64,000 nucleotides of DNA from Actinophytocola sp049647105 (GTDB taxonomy: Bacteria; Actinomycetota; Actinomycetes; Mycobacteriales; Pseudonocardiaceae), in the NCBI RefSeq assembly GCF_049647105.1, contig NZ_JBARWZ010000261.1, positions 1 through 64,000 on the forward strand, in the 5' to 3' direction. The position numbers and the translations under genes are program-made. This document shows positions 1 to 8,487 of this stretch, piece by piece (the stretch's first letter is position 1; every line of letters begins with the position of its first letter). Under the pieces are notes generated by a model. The model did not search any database and was not told where the DNA came from. It saw only the letters and a list, made by a program, of their open reading frames with translations.

Positions 1-47
1 TTCCCTGCCCCCGTTGGATTTCTTGGCAGGGAAACCAGCGACGGGGT

Positions 48-374
48 TTATCGGATCGCGTGCGAGGGCGCGGGGTTGGCGGGTGCGCCGCAGACCACGT
101 TGTAGAGCCAGGTGCGGTACGTGGGTGCGGAGGTGTACACCCCGGGAGTGGTGCCGCAGAAGAGGCCGCCGCCGCGTGAGACGACACCCACGAACTGCGG
201 CACACCTTGGCGGGTGTAGCGGATGGCGGGTGGGCCGGAATCACCGCTGCACACACCGTCGGTGCAGTGTGGATTGTCGATGCAGATGTCCTGCAGGCTG
301 CATCGCTCGTTGTCCGTCGGCGCGGCGGGCGCCTCGGGCCATCGCGTGTCCGCACGGCGGACCGCGGTACTCAT
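48..374 (-). pseudogene. 3' fragment of a trypsin-like serine protease
   Basis: The 108-residue product contains the catalytic-serine part of an S1 (trypsin-like) protease: a Cys-x-GDSGPP segment (family consensus GDSGGP, so one Gly is Pro here) followed by a GVVSRGG strand and a GVYT-type C-terminal strand with paired cysteines. The histidine and aspartate of the triad and about 120 residues of the first barrel are absent. An in-frame stop (the stop of the upstream gene) blocks extension, so this cannot be a complete protease. A GGGGGC sequence lies just before the ATG, so the fragment could still be translated. I call it a remnant, but a short cysteine-rich protein cannot be excluded. Confidence 0.6.
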
Positions 375-413
375 CAGGAGCCCCCATCGGGCTGCTGATA
401 CCGCCGTGGTCGC

Positions 414-638
414 TCAGATCCGGGCGTCGGCGAGGGCCTGGATCGCGGCCGCCAGCCGGTCCGTGGAGTCGGCCTGCTGCACGGTCGCGACGGTCTGCCG
501 GTTCGCGGCCGCGACCTGCTCGGACGCGATTCTGTTGGCGTTGCGCCACTCCCGCAGCACCAGCAGAAAGACGGCGATGGCCAATACGACGATCACACCA
601 TGGGCGATCCAGTCGGGTGCCTGGTAGTAGCGGTACAT
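414..638 (-). CDS. Small single-pass membrane protein
   Basis: This encodes 74 residues starting MYRYYQAPDW. One hydrophobic helix (about residues 12-30, rich in I, V, A and L) is followed by a polar Ala/Gln/Arg-rich helix that may form a coiled coil. The ATG at 638 was chosen over the longer frame because GAGGA lies about 10 bases upstream. The family is not recognised. It ends 40 bases before the protease fragment and in the same frame. Actinobacterial accessory regions often carry such short membrane proteins. Confidence 0.55.
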   Translation of the reverse strand: MYRYYQAPDWIAHGVIVVLAIAVFLLVLREWRNANRIASEQVAAANRQTVATVQQADSTDRLAAAIQALADARI

Positions 639-909
639 AGTTTGGGTTGTCCTCACTGGATTAATCGGAGTCTTGTGCGACGCGTCGGGCTCGTTGTCCA
701 CAAGCGCCTGTGTGGTCGCTGATGCCGCCGTGATCTCGGGAGTGCCCATCCCTCCGCGGGCAGCAAGACCATGACGGTGCGGCCGGCGAAAACGCCAGTG
801 TCCGTGCAGGGCGGTGATCAGGTCATGGTGCTGTGCGGGGTCAGGTCTGGCAATCAGCTTCGCTGATCGTCCACCCAAGGAACATCGTCCATTGCGGATG
901 TCTGTTCCA

Positions 910-1527
910 TCACCGGTCGGTCTCGCGCCACATCGGCCACATTGGTGCTCCGCTTGGGACGTGGAACGCCTCGCCGAGGCGGTGGTAGCCGTGGCGTTCG
1001 TACAGGCGCCGGGACTGTTCGCTGCTGGCTTCCAGGTACGCGTCGATGTGCTTCTGGTCGAGGAACGCGTGGTGCTGAGCCAACAGCGTGGTGCCCAGGC
1101 CGTGGTTCTGGCGGTCGGGACGGGTGGCGATCATGGCGAGGTGGTGGTGTGGATAGACGTGCGGGTGGTGGTCTGCGAACAGGCCGTCCAGAATTCGGAA
1201 GCGGTCGGCGTGGGACCCGCACGCGGCGTCGAGGCGACGGTCGTAGTCGGGCGGTGGGGGCGCAGGTGCGGTTTCGGACTGGTGGTGGATCCAGACCGCT
1301 GCTGCGGCCAGCTTGTCATCGTGGTCGTCGATGATGTGGATCTGGCCGTGGGTGAGCGCGTGCTCGACGACGATGCGGAAGTCGCTGGTAAGTACGGCGG
1401 CGCGCTGATCGGGGTCGGGGACAAGCCAGGCGGTGACGTCCAGGGTTGCGAAGGCGTGGCCGATCAGGGCGGCGACATTGTCCACGTCCGCGCTACGCGC
1501 GGTACGGATCTCGGGTGGTCGGTTCAT
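910..1527 (-). CDS. GNAT-family N-acetyltransferase
   Basis: This 205-residue protein has the GNAT plan: an N-terminal strand-helix (RTARSADVDNVAALIGHAF), a His-rich middle, then the acetyl-CoA loop region (ATRPDRQNHGLGTTLL, equivalent to Q/RxxGxG/A) and the C-terminal YLEASSEQSRRLYERHGY segment typical of motif B. The acceptor is unknown. GGAAAGA precedes the ATG. It is the last gene of a same-strand group with the permease and GPP34 gene, 48 bases after the permease, so cotranscription is plausible. Confidence 0.85.
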   Translation of the reverse strand: MNRPPEIRTARSADVDNVAALIGHAFATLDVTAWLVPDPDQRAAVLTSDFRIVVEHALTHGQIHIIDDHDDKLAAAAVWIHHQSETAPAPPPPDYDRRLDAACGSHADRFRILDGLFADHHPHVYPHHHLAMIATRPDRQNHGLGTTLLAQHHAFLDQKHIDAYLEASSEQSRRLYERHGYHRLGEAFHVPSGAPMWPMWRETDR

Positions 1528-1575
1528 GGGTGTCTTTCCGGGTTAGCGACGGGTGTGCGCTGGGCGGAGTCCGGG

Positions 1576-3081
1576 TCAGGCACGGTCGTCGAGTGCGGTG
1601 TCGCTCGCGGCGGTCTTCGCGCCGAGGCCGATCGCGTTGTAAACCTCAGGGCGGGAGGTGCGTAGGACGAGTCCCCAGCCGATCCCGAGTGCCGCGATGA
1701 TCAGGTAGGTGATGGGGACGCCCCAGCGCAGCGGCGAGTCCTCCGGTACGCCGAGGAGGGTGGCGAAGTTGACCAGCGCGAGCACCGACACGAGCAGCAT
1801 GGCGAAAGCGGCGAGGGTGGGAGCGATCGCGCGCCGCCAGAGAGTCTCGCCAGACGGTCGGCGGGCAAAGTAGACGAGCACGGCGACCGCTGTGGTGGCG
1901 ATGAGCAGTAGGACCCCGAGGCCACCCGAGCTGCCGCCCCAGAAGAACAACTGCACGACGGGGTCCCACCCGGCCAGGGCGTAGGTGACGATGACGACGA
2001 ACCCAATCCCGGTTTGCAGCAGCGAGCCGACCTTGGGTGAGCCGGTGCGGGGTGACGTGCGGCCGAGCACGGCGGGGAGAACACGTTCACGGCCGAGCGC
2101 GAACGCGTAGCGGGCGGTGGTGTTGTGGAAGCTGATCATGGCGGCGAGAACGCTCGTGACGAACAGTGTGTGTCCGATGTCAACAAGGGTGCTGCCCATG
2201 TGGGCGCCGGCGAGGTTGAAGACCAGCTCGGTGCCCTGCGTGCGGGAAGCGTCGACGATCTGGTCCGGTCCGGTCGCCACGCTCATTGCCCAGGAGCTGA
2301 GTGCGTACAGCCCTGCAGTCACCGCGACAGACAGGTAAATGGCGATCCGGACAGTGCGGTGAGGATCGCGTGCTTCCTCGCTGAACACCACGGCGCTCTC
2401 GAACCCGACGAAGCCAAGGACGGCGAGCCCGAACAAGGCACCCACTCCCGGACCGACCAGTGCGCCCAGGTCAACGAGCGGGGTGACGTCGATTGTGCCG
2501 CCAGCAGGGTTGGCGAGGTCCGCGAAGCTGTAGACGAGGATGACCGCGACCTCGGCGATCAACAGCACGGCGAGCACCTTGCCGTTCACATCGACGTCCT
2601 GCAACCCGAGGACTGCGACGATGGCCCAGGCGACGAGCGCGATTACCCACCAGGCAACGTCGACGCCGAACCACTGGCTCAGCAGCGGTGACGCGGCGGC
2701 ACCCACGGCGCCGTATAGGCCCACCTGCAGCGCGTTGTAGGCGGCTAGCGCCACCCACGCCCCCGCGACGCCGACAGGGCGGCCGATCCCGCGCGAGATG
2801 TAGGCGTAGAACGCCCCGGCGTTGGCGACGTGTCGCGCCATGGCCACGTACCCCACGCAGAACAGCGCGAGCGCGACCCCGATGGCGAGGAACGCAACGG
2901 GGATGCCGGTCAGGCCGGTCGTGGCGTACCCGGTGGTCACCACGCCGGCGACGACGGTCAGTGGTGTGGCCGCCGAAAGCACGAAGATGACCACGGACGG
3001 CACCCCGAGCCGGTCGGCGGCTAACGCCTGCGAAATACCCGGGCGCCTGGTGGGCGAAGCAGGCGTTCTGACGTAAGACAT
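1576..3081 (-). CDS. APC-superfamily amino-acid permease
   Basis: About 501 residues with roughly twelve hydrophobic segments. The first helix region (SVVIFVLSAATPLTVVAG) and the GFESAVVFSEEARDPHRTV segment match the amino acid-polyamine-organocation family, helix 6 and the following loop. It is expected in the cytoplasmic membrane, importing an amino acid or amine; the substrate cannot be read. The ATG at 3081 is favoured because GGAG lies seven bases upstream; an in-frame ATG two codons earlier has no better site. It sits between the GPP34 gene (41 bases upstream) and an acetyltransferase, so a transport-and-acetylation unit is possible. Confidence 0.88.
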   Translation of the reverse strand: MSYVRTPASPTRRPGISQALAADRLGVPSVVIFVLSAATPLTVVAGVVTTGYATTGLTGIPVAFLAIGVALALFCVGYVAMARHVANAGAFYAYISRGIGRPVGVAGAWVALAAYNALQVGLYGAVGAAASPLLSQWFGVDVAWWVIALVAWAIVAVLGLQDVDVNGKVLAVLLIAEVAVILVYSFADLANPAGGTIDVTPLVDLGALVGPGVGALFGLAVLGFVGFESAVVFSEEARDPHRTVRIAIYLSVAVTAGLYALSSWAMSVATGPDQIVDASRTQGTELVFNLAGAHMGSTLVDIGHTLFVTSVLAAMISFHNTTARYAFALGRERVLPAVLGRTSPRTGSPKVGSLLQTGIGFVVIVTYALAGWDPVVQLFFWGGSSGGLGVLLLIATTAVAVLVYFARRPSGETLWRRAIAPTLAAFAMLLVSVLALVNFATLLGVPEDSPLRWGVPITYLIIAALGIGWGLVLRTSRPEVYNAIGLGAKTAASDTALDDRA

Positions 3082-3122
3082 CAACACACTCCGGTTCTGA
3101 TTTCGGTCACAACGGAAACGGT

Positions 3123-3764
3123 TTACGTGCGGTGGCTGAGGACGGCGTCACCTATGGCGGCGTCGGTGTGCCCGATCAACTCGAGCAGGGATTCGCGGAT
3201 GGGATGGCGCAGGCGGACAAGGTGGTGGTGCGCGTATCGGCGTGGATCACCAGGGACGTCGGCGAATGCGGCGGTAGCCAGCCCAGTCGCCGAGACAATC
3301 CCGGCCAGCGTGAGGTCTGGGACATCCATGATGGTGCGGCTTCGCATCACGGTGGCGAGCCGCGCCGCAGGCCACCCCGCGTCGTTCATGTCGCGCGGCA
3401 CGTACGTCACTGTCGTGCGCATTAGGCGACGAACCTGTTGACGCTCGACCAGATCCGCGCGGGTCAGCCGCTGACCAACGTCGTCGTAGGCGTCGCGCGC
3501 GAGGTACCGCAGCCACTCCCGAGCGCGGGTCAGGTTCCGTTCCGCGGCGACCTCGTCCAATACCGCGTTCGCCAAGCGATCGGGCAGAGGACCGGTGTCC
3601 ATGACATTGAGGTGCCCTCGCTCGATCCGCACCGCGCCGAACAGCACCAATTCGCCCAGCAGTGCGCTCGCCAGACCGAGTCCGACAGTACGTTCGCTGA
3701 GCAGGCAGCGTCCGCTGATCGTGTCGTGGGCGCAGAAGAAGTAGTCGTCAGCAAGCAGCGGCAC
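3123..3764 (-). CDS. GPP34 (GOLPH3/Vps74-like) phosphoprotein family
   Basis: The start VPLLADDYFFCAHD followed by a small-residue helix (GLGLASALLGELVLFG) and IERGHLNV is the N-terminal pattern of GPP34 proteins, which bind phosphoinositides in eukaryotes and are very common, with unknown function, in actinobacteria. I place the start at the GTG at 3764 because GGGGGA lies about eight bases upstream and family members begin close to this helix; a longer frame starts at 3812. Length (213 aa) is normal. It is first in the unit with the permease and acetyltransferase. Confidence 0.8.
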   Translation of the reverse strand: MPLLADDYFFCAHDTISGRCLLSERTVGLGLASALLGELVLFGAVRIERGHLNVMDTGPLPDRLANAVLDEVAAERNLTRAREWLRYLARDAYDDVGQRLTRADLVERQQVRRLMRTTVTYVPRDMNDAGWPAARLATVMRSRTIMDVPDLTLAGIVSATGLATAAFADVPGDPRRYAHHHLVRLRHPIRESLLELIGHTDAAIGDAVLSHRT

Positions 3765-4129
3765 CGCTCGTGTCCCCCACCAGACCGACCACCGACCATG
3801 CGCTGACAACAACGCGCCAGTTGGAGGCGGTCACTCGGCCCACCTGTTGACCGCCACCGAAGCGCGGCGTCGACTCCGATATCGGTTGTCCCACCGGCAG
3901 TCGCGTGGCTGCTCACGCAACGCTAAACCTGCCGCCGCGCGCTGCGTGATCAAGTCGCTCTCTGTCATCTGTCGGATGCTATGGGCGCACAACCGTTTGT
4001 TGTTTACTACCTGTAAACACACGGAAAGTAACCAGGGGTGGGCCTGTCACCGGGGCAATACACGCGGCCTCCACGGGCAGCCTCGGCCTCAGGACGGAAT
4101 CCTTCACGACGTGACGAGGAATGCTGACC
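3765..4129. other. Intergenic region with palindromic operator
   Basis: No credible gene is seen in this 365-base gap between the GPP34 gene and the decayed regulator copy. Its one clear structure is the palindrome at 4001-4019. It should hold the promoter of the GPP34-permease unit. Confidence 0.6.
4001..4019. promoter_or_regulatory. Palindrome TGTTTAC-N5-GTAAACA
   Basis: Two perfect 7-base arms are separated by TACCT. The same 6-base core with the same 5-base spacer recurs at 4967-4983. It lies between the GPP34 unit and the decayed XRE regulator copy, where an operator for a dimeric helix-turn-helix protein would be expected. The link to the intact regulator at 6042-7286 is inference. Confidence 0.55.
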
Positions 4130-4989
4130 ATGCGACGACCTGAACCGGAGCGGTCCGCGATCGGTACCCAGGTCCGCGCGATCAGGACACGTCGCGCCTC
4201 ACCGTCGATGCTCTAGCTAGCCAGGTCGGGATTCACCAAGGACTACCTGTCCTTGCTGGAACGTGGGCACCGCACCTGTTTCAAAGCGCGAGTGCTTGAG
4301 GACTTGGCTTCGCTCTCGGCTGCGCGGTCGTCGACCTGACCGACCAGCCGTACCTGCCGGGCGATCGGGCCAGCGCCGAGGCCCTCACGACCCTGCCGCA
4401 GATCTCGGTGGTCCTCTACGAGGCGACCCTCGATGACGTCTCCGACGTGTCGGCGCGCCCGGTCAACCAGCTCGCCCGGTGGCGGCGACAGCCAACGAGC
4501 ATGCCGCACACAGTCGATACTCTGAAGCCGGTCGAGAGCTGGGAAGGCTGCTCACCGAGCTGGATGTCCACGCCGTCGCCGGCCAGGGTGGTACCTAACG
4601 CACTGCCCTCGAAGCGCTGGTCGCGGCATGCTTTTGTTGGTCAGGCGCCGCCCGCGCCCGTTGTCCGTCGCGGTCGAACTCAGCGACGGCCCGCGCTGGC
4701 CGAGCAGGTCGATCGTCCTGAGCTAGATGACAGCCTTCCCACCAAGGACCGACGTGCTGCGCTGCACGTCGATCTCGCCCGCGCCTACGCCCAAGCCGAC
4801 GTGGCCCATGACGCGGCGGCGTTGCGCCATCTCGACCTGGCGGATCGCATTGCCCCACAACGCGTCCGCCTCGACCCCACCGCCCGCGAAACTGTTCACG
4901 ACCTCGACATGCGCAGCAGGCTCCGGACCTGGAAGCTCACCAGCCTCAAGAATCGCCTGGGCGTTGGTTTACACGTAGTAAACAACTAG
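4130..4989 (+). pseudogene. Decayed XRE-TPR regulator, paralog of the gene at 6042-7286
   Basis: Reading from the ATG at 4130 gives an XRE start (SAIGTQVRAIRTRRASPSML) cut by a TAG at 4214-4216. Further on, in other frames, lie FTKDYLSLLERGHR, then VVDLTDQPYLPGD, then DDVSDVSARPV, and finally DLARAYAQ...ALRHLDLADRIAPQRVRLDP. Each aligns with the intact regulator at 6042-7286 (YLSLIENGRR, VVDLTGEPYVPAD, DDVPDQPARPV, DLARALAQ...VRHLDLAERTAPQRLRHDP). At least one frameshift, an internal stop and a loss of roughly 150 residues from the TPR region have inactivated it. A 193-residue frame from 4408 covers only the middle and end and is not a real gene. Confidence 0.82.
4967..4983. promoter_or_regulatory. 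Palindrome GTTTAC-N5-GTAAAC before the DUF574 gene
   Basis: Perfect 6-base arms flank ACGTA, 34 bases before the GTG start of the methyltransferase gene. Arms and spacing match the palindrome at 4001-4019. The position fits an operator controlling the methyltransferase. Part of it overlaps the 3' end of the decayed regulator copy. Confidence 0.55.
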
Positions 4990-5016
4990 GTCAGTTTTGC
5001 CCTTAACGTCACCCGT

Positions 5017-5871
5017 GTGACACGAAGTGACGGGAAACGGCAGGTCAACGGCTCGTTGAGCCCAATTGCCGACAAACTGCGACCGACTTGGGCTCCCGAA
5101 GACGTCGACATCGCGAGGCCGAGCGCGGCGCGGGTCTACGACTACTGGCTCGGTGGGTGCCACAACTTCGGCACCGACCGCGAGTTCGCCGAAGAAGTCG
5201 ACAAGGTCATCCCGGCACGCGAGTTCGCGCGCGCGAATCGCGCGTTCCTGCGGCGAGTCGTCCGTTTTCTCGTGCGCGAAGCCGGCGTCCGGCAGTTCCT
5301 GGATCTGGGCTCCGGCCTGCCCACCGTGGGCAATGTGCACGAGATCGCGCAGGGGCTGGAGCCCGACAGTACGGTCCTGTACGTCGACTTCGAGCCCGTG
5401 GCGGTCACGCACAACCGGCTCGTCCTCGAAGACACCCCGCGCGCCGAGGCGATCTGGGCTGATCTCCGCGATCCCGATGCCGTGCTCCAGCATCCGGATA
5501 CCCGGCAGTTGATCGACTTTACCCAGCCTGTCGCCGTGCTCCTGTGCGCGGTTCTGCACTTCGTCGGCGACGAGGATGTCCCGTCACGGATCGTCGCGAA
5601 CTACCGCGATGCGCTGTGCCCTGGCAGCTACGTCGCCATCTCCCATGCCACCGCCGACGATTACCCCGATGACCTCGCGAAAGCCGTCGAGATGTACCAA
5701 ACCACGGCTACCCCGGCCACCCTCCGCCGCCGCGACGAGATCACAGGCCTGTTCGACGGACTCGCGCTCGTGTCACCCGGTGTCGTGTTCACACCCCAGT
5801 GGCATCCGGAAGGCCCCAGTGGAGCTGATCCGCGGCGATCACTCTGCTACGGAGGACTGGCAGTCCTTTAG
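5017..5871 (+). CDS. SAM-dependent methyltransferase, DUF574 (Methyltransf_19) family
   Basis: The 284-residue protein has the family signature near the start (RPSAARVYDYWLGGCHNFGTD) and a Rossmann methyltransferase core: FLDLGSGLPT (SAM glycine loop), VLYVDFEPVAV (acidic residue binding the ribose) and VAVLLCAVLHFV after strand 4. The C-terminus (PGVVFTPQWHP) is also typical. The family is abundant in actinomycetes, often beside XRE regulators as here; its acceptor is unknown. Translation starts at GTG 5017. The upstream palindrome suggests control by the neighbouring XRE regulator. Confidence 0.9.
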   Translation: MTRSDGKRQVNGSLSPIADKLRPTWAPEDVDIARPSAARVYDYWLGGCHNFGTDREFAEEVDKVIPAREFARANRAFLRRVVRFLVREAGVRQFLDLGSGLPTVGNVHEIAQGLEPDSTVLYVDFEPVAVTHNRLVLEDTPRAEAIWADLRDPDAVLQHPDTRQLIDFTQPVAVLLCAVLHFVGDEDVPSRIVANYRDALCPGSYVAISHATADDYPDDLAKAVEMYQTTATPATLRRRDEITGLFDGLALVSPGVVFTPQWHPEGPSGADPRRSLCYGGLAVL

Positions 5872-5984
5872 GCGCCGGTGCTCGACTGCTCCCCGGCCCG
5901 CTCGCTGTCGTCGACGACACGATGGCGAGCCACCCAGTCGGCCACTGCGTCCCAGCGACCCCCAGCTGGGCGTACGCCGACGAC

Positions 5985-6038
5985 CACGATGGCGGGACGG
6001 CGGCGTCTGCCGCCGCGATGCCCCGTCCCGCCATCGTG
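5985..6038. terminator. Strong bidirectional hairpin between convergent genes
   Basis: A perfect 16-base inverted repeat (arms 5985-6000 and 6023-6038, GC-rich, 22-base loop) lies between the convergent methyltransferase and XRE genes. There is no T-run, as is common in high-GC actinobacteria. Position and stem length support a terminator for both genes. Confidence 0.75.
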
Positions 6039-6041
6039 CGC

Positions 6042-7286
6042 TTACCGGGAGGACAGACCGAAGCGGTTGAGCAGGCTGTCGAGTTCCCACATGGTGGTCC
6101 GGGCACGTCCGTTCAACTCGAGAGCGAGTCCGCGTGCGATCGGGTCATGTCGCAGCCTCTGGGGCGCGGTCCGTTCGGCGAGGTCGAGGTGACGCACGGC
6201 TTCGATATCGCGAGGACCACCATCTTGGGCCAGGGCTCGCGCCAAGTCGTAGTGCCACGCGGCGGTGCGATTCGCGCTGTCGAAGACCTCCAGGTTGATC
6301 GGTGCCCTTCGCGCCGCTTCCGCCGCGGTCGGGCCCTCGCCCAGTTCGACACCGATGGACAATGTCCACGCGCCGACGTTGGCTGGGCCGAAGTGCTGCA
6401 TCAGGCCGTTCCGTTCACCGGTCTTGTCGGCGATCGTTCTGGCTTCCGCCAGGTGGGTACGGGCCGCCTCGGTGCGATGCGAGCGCGCGGCCTCCAAAGC
6501 GGAGGTGAGGTGCAGCAGGCCGAGAACCTGGGCCGGCATTGTCTTGTCCGCTGTCGGATCAGCAAGGTCCGACAGTTGGTCGACGGCAGTCGCCAATGTC
6601 GCGCCGGCACGCCGTCGGACACCGAGCCGCATGAGACTGAGCGAGTAATACCACCGCGCAAACCCGAGGAGCGCGGGATCGCCGAGGCGACGTGCGGCAT
6701 CGAGCCCGCGTCGGGCGGCCTCCACGGCGAGTTGCGGATGTCCGAGGTTCTTCGTGATCTCGTAGGCGACCAGGCACGCTTCCACGATCCCGGCGAGTGC
6801 GACACGCTGTTGTGCTTCGTCAGCGGTCGCGGCAGTGATCTGCAGCTCGACCAGCACCTGGCCCAGCTCGCGGCCCGCGATCTCGTATCGCGTGCGGTCG
6901 CGATGGAGGTTTGCTTCCCGCACGGCTTCGATCAGCTCGGCTACAGGTCGCGCAGGTTGGTCTGGCACGTCATCCAGGTCGCTATCCATCAACGCGAGCT
7001 GGATCGGTGGGATCGTGGTCAGTGCGGTTGCGGACGGGCCATCGGCGGGTACGTACGGCTCACCGGTCAGGTCGACTACCGAGCAGCCGAGTGCGGAGGC
7101 GATGTCGTCGAGCAGCCCCCGTCGGGTCACGCTACGGCGACCGTTCTCGATCAGCGACAGATATCCCTTGGTGATCCCCGCGAGGCCCGCAGCGGTCTCG
7201 ATGGTCAGTCCGCGACGCTTGCGGATCCTCCGGATCCGGTTGCCGATCGCGTCATCAGGGACAGAAATCGTCTCACGTGGCGCCAC
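6042..7286 (-). CDS. XRE-family regulator with TPR-like helical domain
   Basis: In this 414-residue protein, residues about 11-66 form a Cro/CI helix-turn-helix (IGNRIRRIRKRRGLT ... GITKGYLSLIENGRR). The remainder is an Ala/Arg/Leu-rich array of helical pairs like tetratricopeptide repeats, as in actinobacterial regulators that sense a ligand or peptide. It is convergent with the DUF574 gene, and a dead paralog lies on the other side of that gene. The palindromes at 4001 and 4967 are candidate binding sites. The N-terminus could begin a few codons later; no decisive ribosome site was seen. Confidence 0.87.
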   Translation of the reverse strand: MAPRETISVPDDAIGNRIRRIRKRRGLTIETAAGLAGITKGYLSLIENGRRSVTRRGLLDDIASALGCSVVDLTGEPYVPADGPSATALTTIPPIQLALMDSDLDDVPDQPARPVAELIEAVREANLHRDRTRYEIAGRELGQVLVELQITAATADEAQQRVALAGIVEACLVAYEITKNLGHPQLAVEAARRGLDAARRLGDPALLGFARWYYSLSLMRLGVRRRAGATLATAVDQLSDLADPTADKTMPAQVLGLLHLTSALEAARSHRTEAARTHLAEARTIADKTGERNGLMQHFGPANVGAWTLSIGVELGEGPTAAEAARRAPINLEVFDSANRTAAWHYDLARALAQDGGPRDIEAVRHLDLAERTAPQRLRHDPIARGLALELNGRARTTMWELDSLLNRFGLSSR

Positions 7287-7487
7287 GACTTGCCTCTTGG
7301 TTCCTTTACCCGGTTGCCGCTGTTGAGTAGGTGCCAGTCCAGGGTACCGAGTGCCACCGCGCTACAGTACGCATGTCGCAGATCACAACCCGTTAGTCGT
7401 CGCCTTACGTGCATCTCTGTATGCAACGCCGTTCGCCTCGCCCTGGATCGATCCCTGAAATGCGCACGGCCGCAGGATCGCATTCAG

Positions 7488-7637
7488 TCATGTTCGTCGT
7501 CCTGATGCGATCCGGCGGTGGGCTGCCGATGGCAATGCGGGGGACTGCACCGACGCGTCCCAGTGCATGACGTCGTAGCGGTTCCGCACTGTGTTCAACA
7601 GTTCGACCGTGACCACCAGATCGTTATCCATGTTCAT
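7488..7637 (-). CDS. Small hypothetical protein coupled to the ATPase gene
   Basis: A 49-residue product starts MNMDNDLVVTVELLNTV. AAGGAAG lies just upstream of the ATG at 7637, inside the end of the preceding ATPase gene; the frames overlap by 14 bases, so translational coupling is likely. No domain is recognised. A partner role for the ATPase is inferred only from position. Confidence 0.5.
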   Translation of the reverse strand: MNMDNDLVVTVELLNTVRNRYDVMHWDASVQSPALPSAAHRRIASGRRT

Positions 7638-8289
7638 CACTTCCTTCGCTGCTTGTATCTCTCGTCCGGCCTTGTGGCTCGGTCTCACCGCCAAGTCGGC
7701 GCAATCCGTTCAACACGGCGCGCAGGACTTCGGGGTCCCGCATCACGGCCGCTGGCCGTTCCCCCGGAGTGCGGGGCGTGGATCTACGCACTCTTGGCAA
7801 GGAAACTGTTTCCGCATCCGGTTCATTCGGTGCGGCAAGAAATGCGGCCCAGACCACGCGATGTCCGGGCGTCGGGAAGTCGAATCCCCAGTCACGGCTC
7901 GCAGCTAGCGCGTCAGACCGTGACAAGTCGTCCAGGAGGGGTTCAGGCCCGCCATCCCACACCTCGATGACGAGCTGTTCAGAAAGCAGCCGCACTCGAA
8001 CCTTGATGAGACTTAGGTCTTCGACCACCTCGCCGTACATCGGTTGGGGATCGCTGACACCGGTCGTCTTCACCGCATGATGAACGAGTTCCGCGGTTGC
8101 CTCCTCGACCGCGGCCAGTACTCGTCGGTCGACATTCCAATCGAGAAGGGAGTGCTGAACGAGAAGTCGCGCACTGGTCACGGCGCTCGGCACGGCCGCG
8201 AGTGTCAACCTGCTGACGCGCTGCGATTCGCCCGGTTGGGGTCCATGCATTGTTGACGCAATGTTTCTCTCAGCGACCGTCGCGGCCAT
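7624..8289 (-). CDS. HATPase (anti-sigma/RsbW-like) ATP-binding protein
   Basis: 221 residues. The central segment has the GHKL N-box pattern (ATAELVHHAVKTTG, usually ELVxNAxxH, here with His for Asn) and a D-box-like VIEVWDGGPEP. Actinomycetes carry many such RsbW-related proteins beside XRE regulators. The family binds ATP and often controls partner-switching regulators. The N-box Asn is replaced, so ATP hydrolysis is uncertain. AAGGAG precedes the ATG. A C-terminal polar tail of about 50 residues is probably disordered. Confidence 0.72.
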   Translation of the reverse strand: MAATVAERNIASTMHGPQPGESQRVSRLTLAAVPSAVTSARLLVQHSLLDWNVDRRVLAAVEEATAELVHHAVKTTGVSDPQPMYGEVVEDLSLIKVRVRLLSEQLVIEVWDGGPEPLLDDLSRSDALAASRDWGFDFPTPGHRVVWAAFLAAPNEPDAETVSLPRVRRSTPRTPGERPAAVMRDPEVLRAVLNGLRRLGGETEPQGRTRDTSSEGSDEHG

Positions 8290-8487
8290 ATCGACTCCTT
8301 GACGTACAGCTACGGCACGCGGGCGGCCAGCTGAACAGGGTGCTTGAGAAACGTGATGACCGCAGTGACGCCATTTTCAAGAGCATCAAGGACATCACTG
8401 ACCGCAGCGGCCGCGTCGCCAAGCCGCATGATCAAGAAGAACAGGGGATGCGGCCGAGGCCAGTCCAATGGCCTTCCGACCTTTTCA

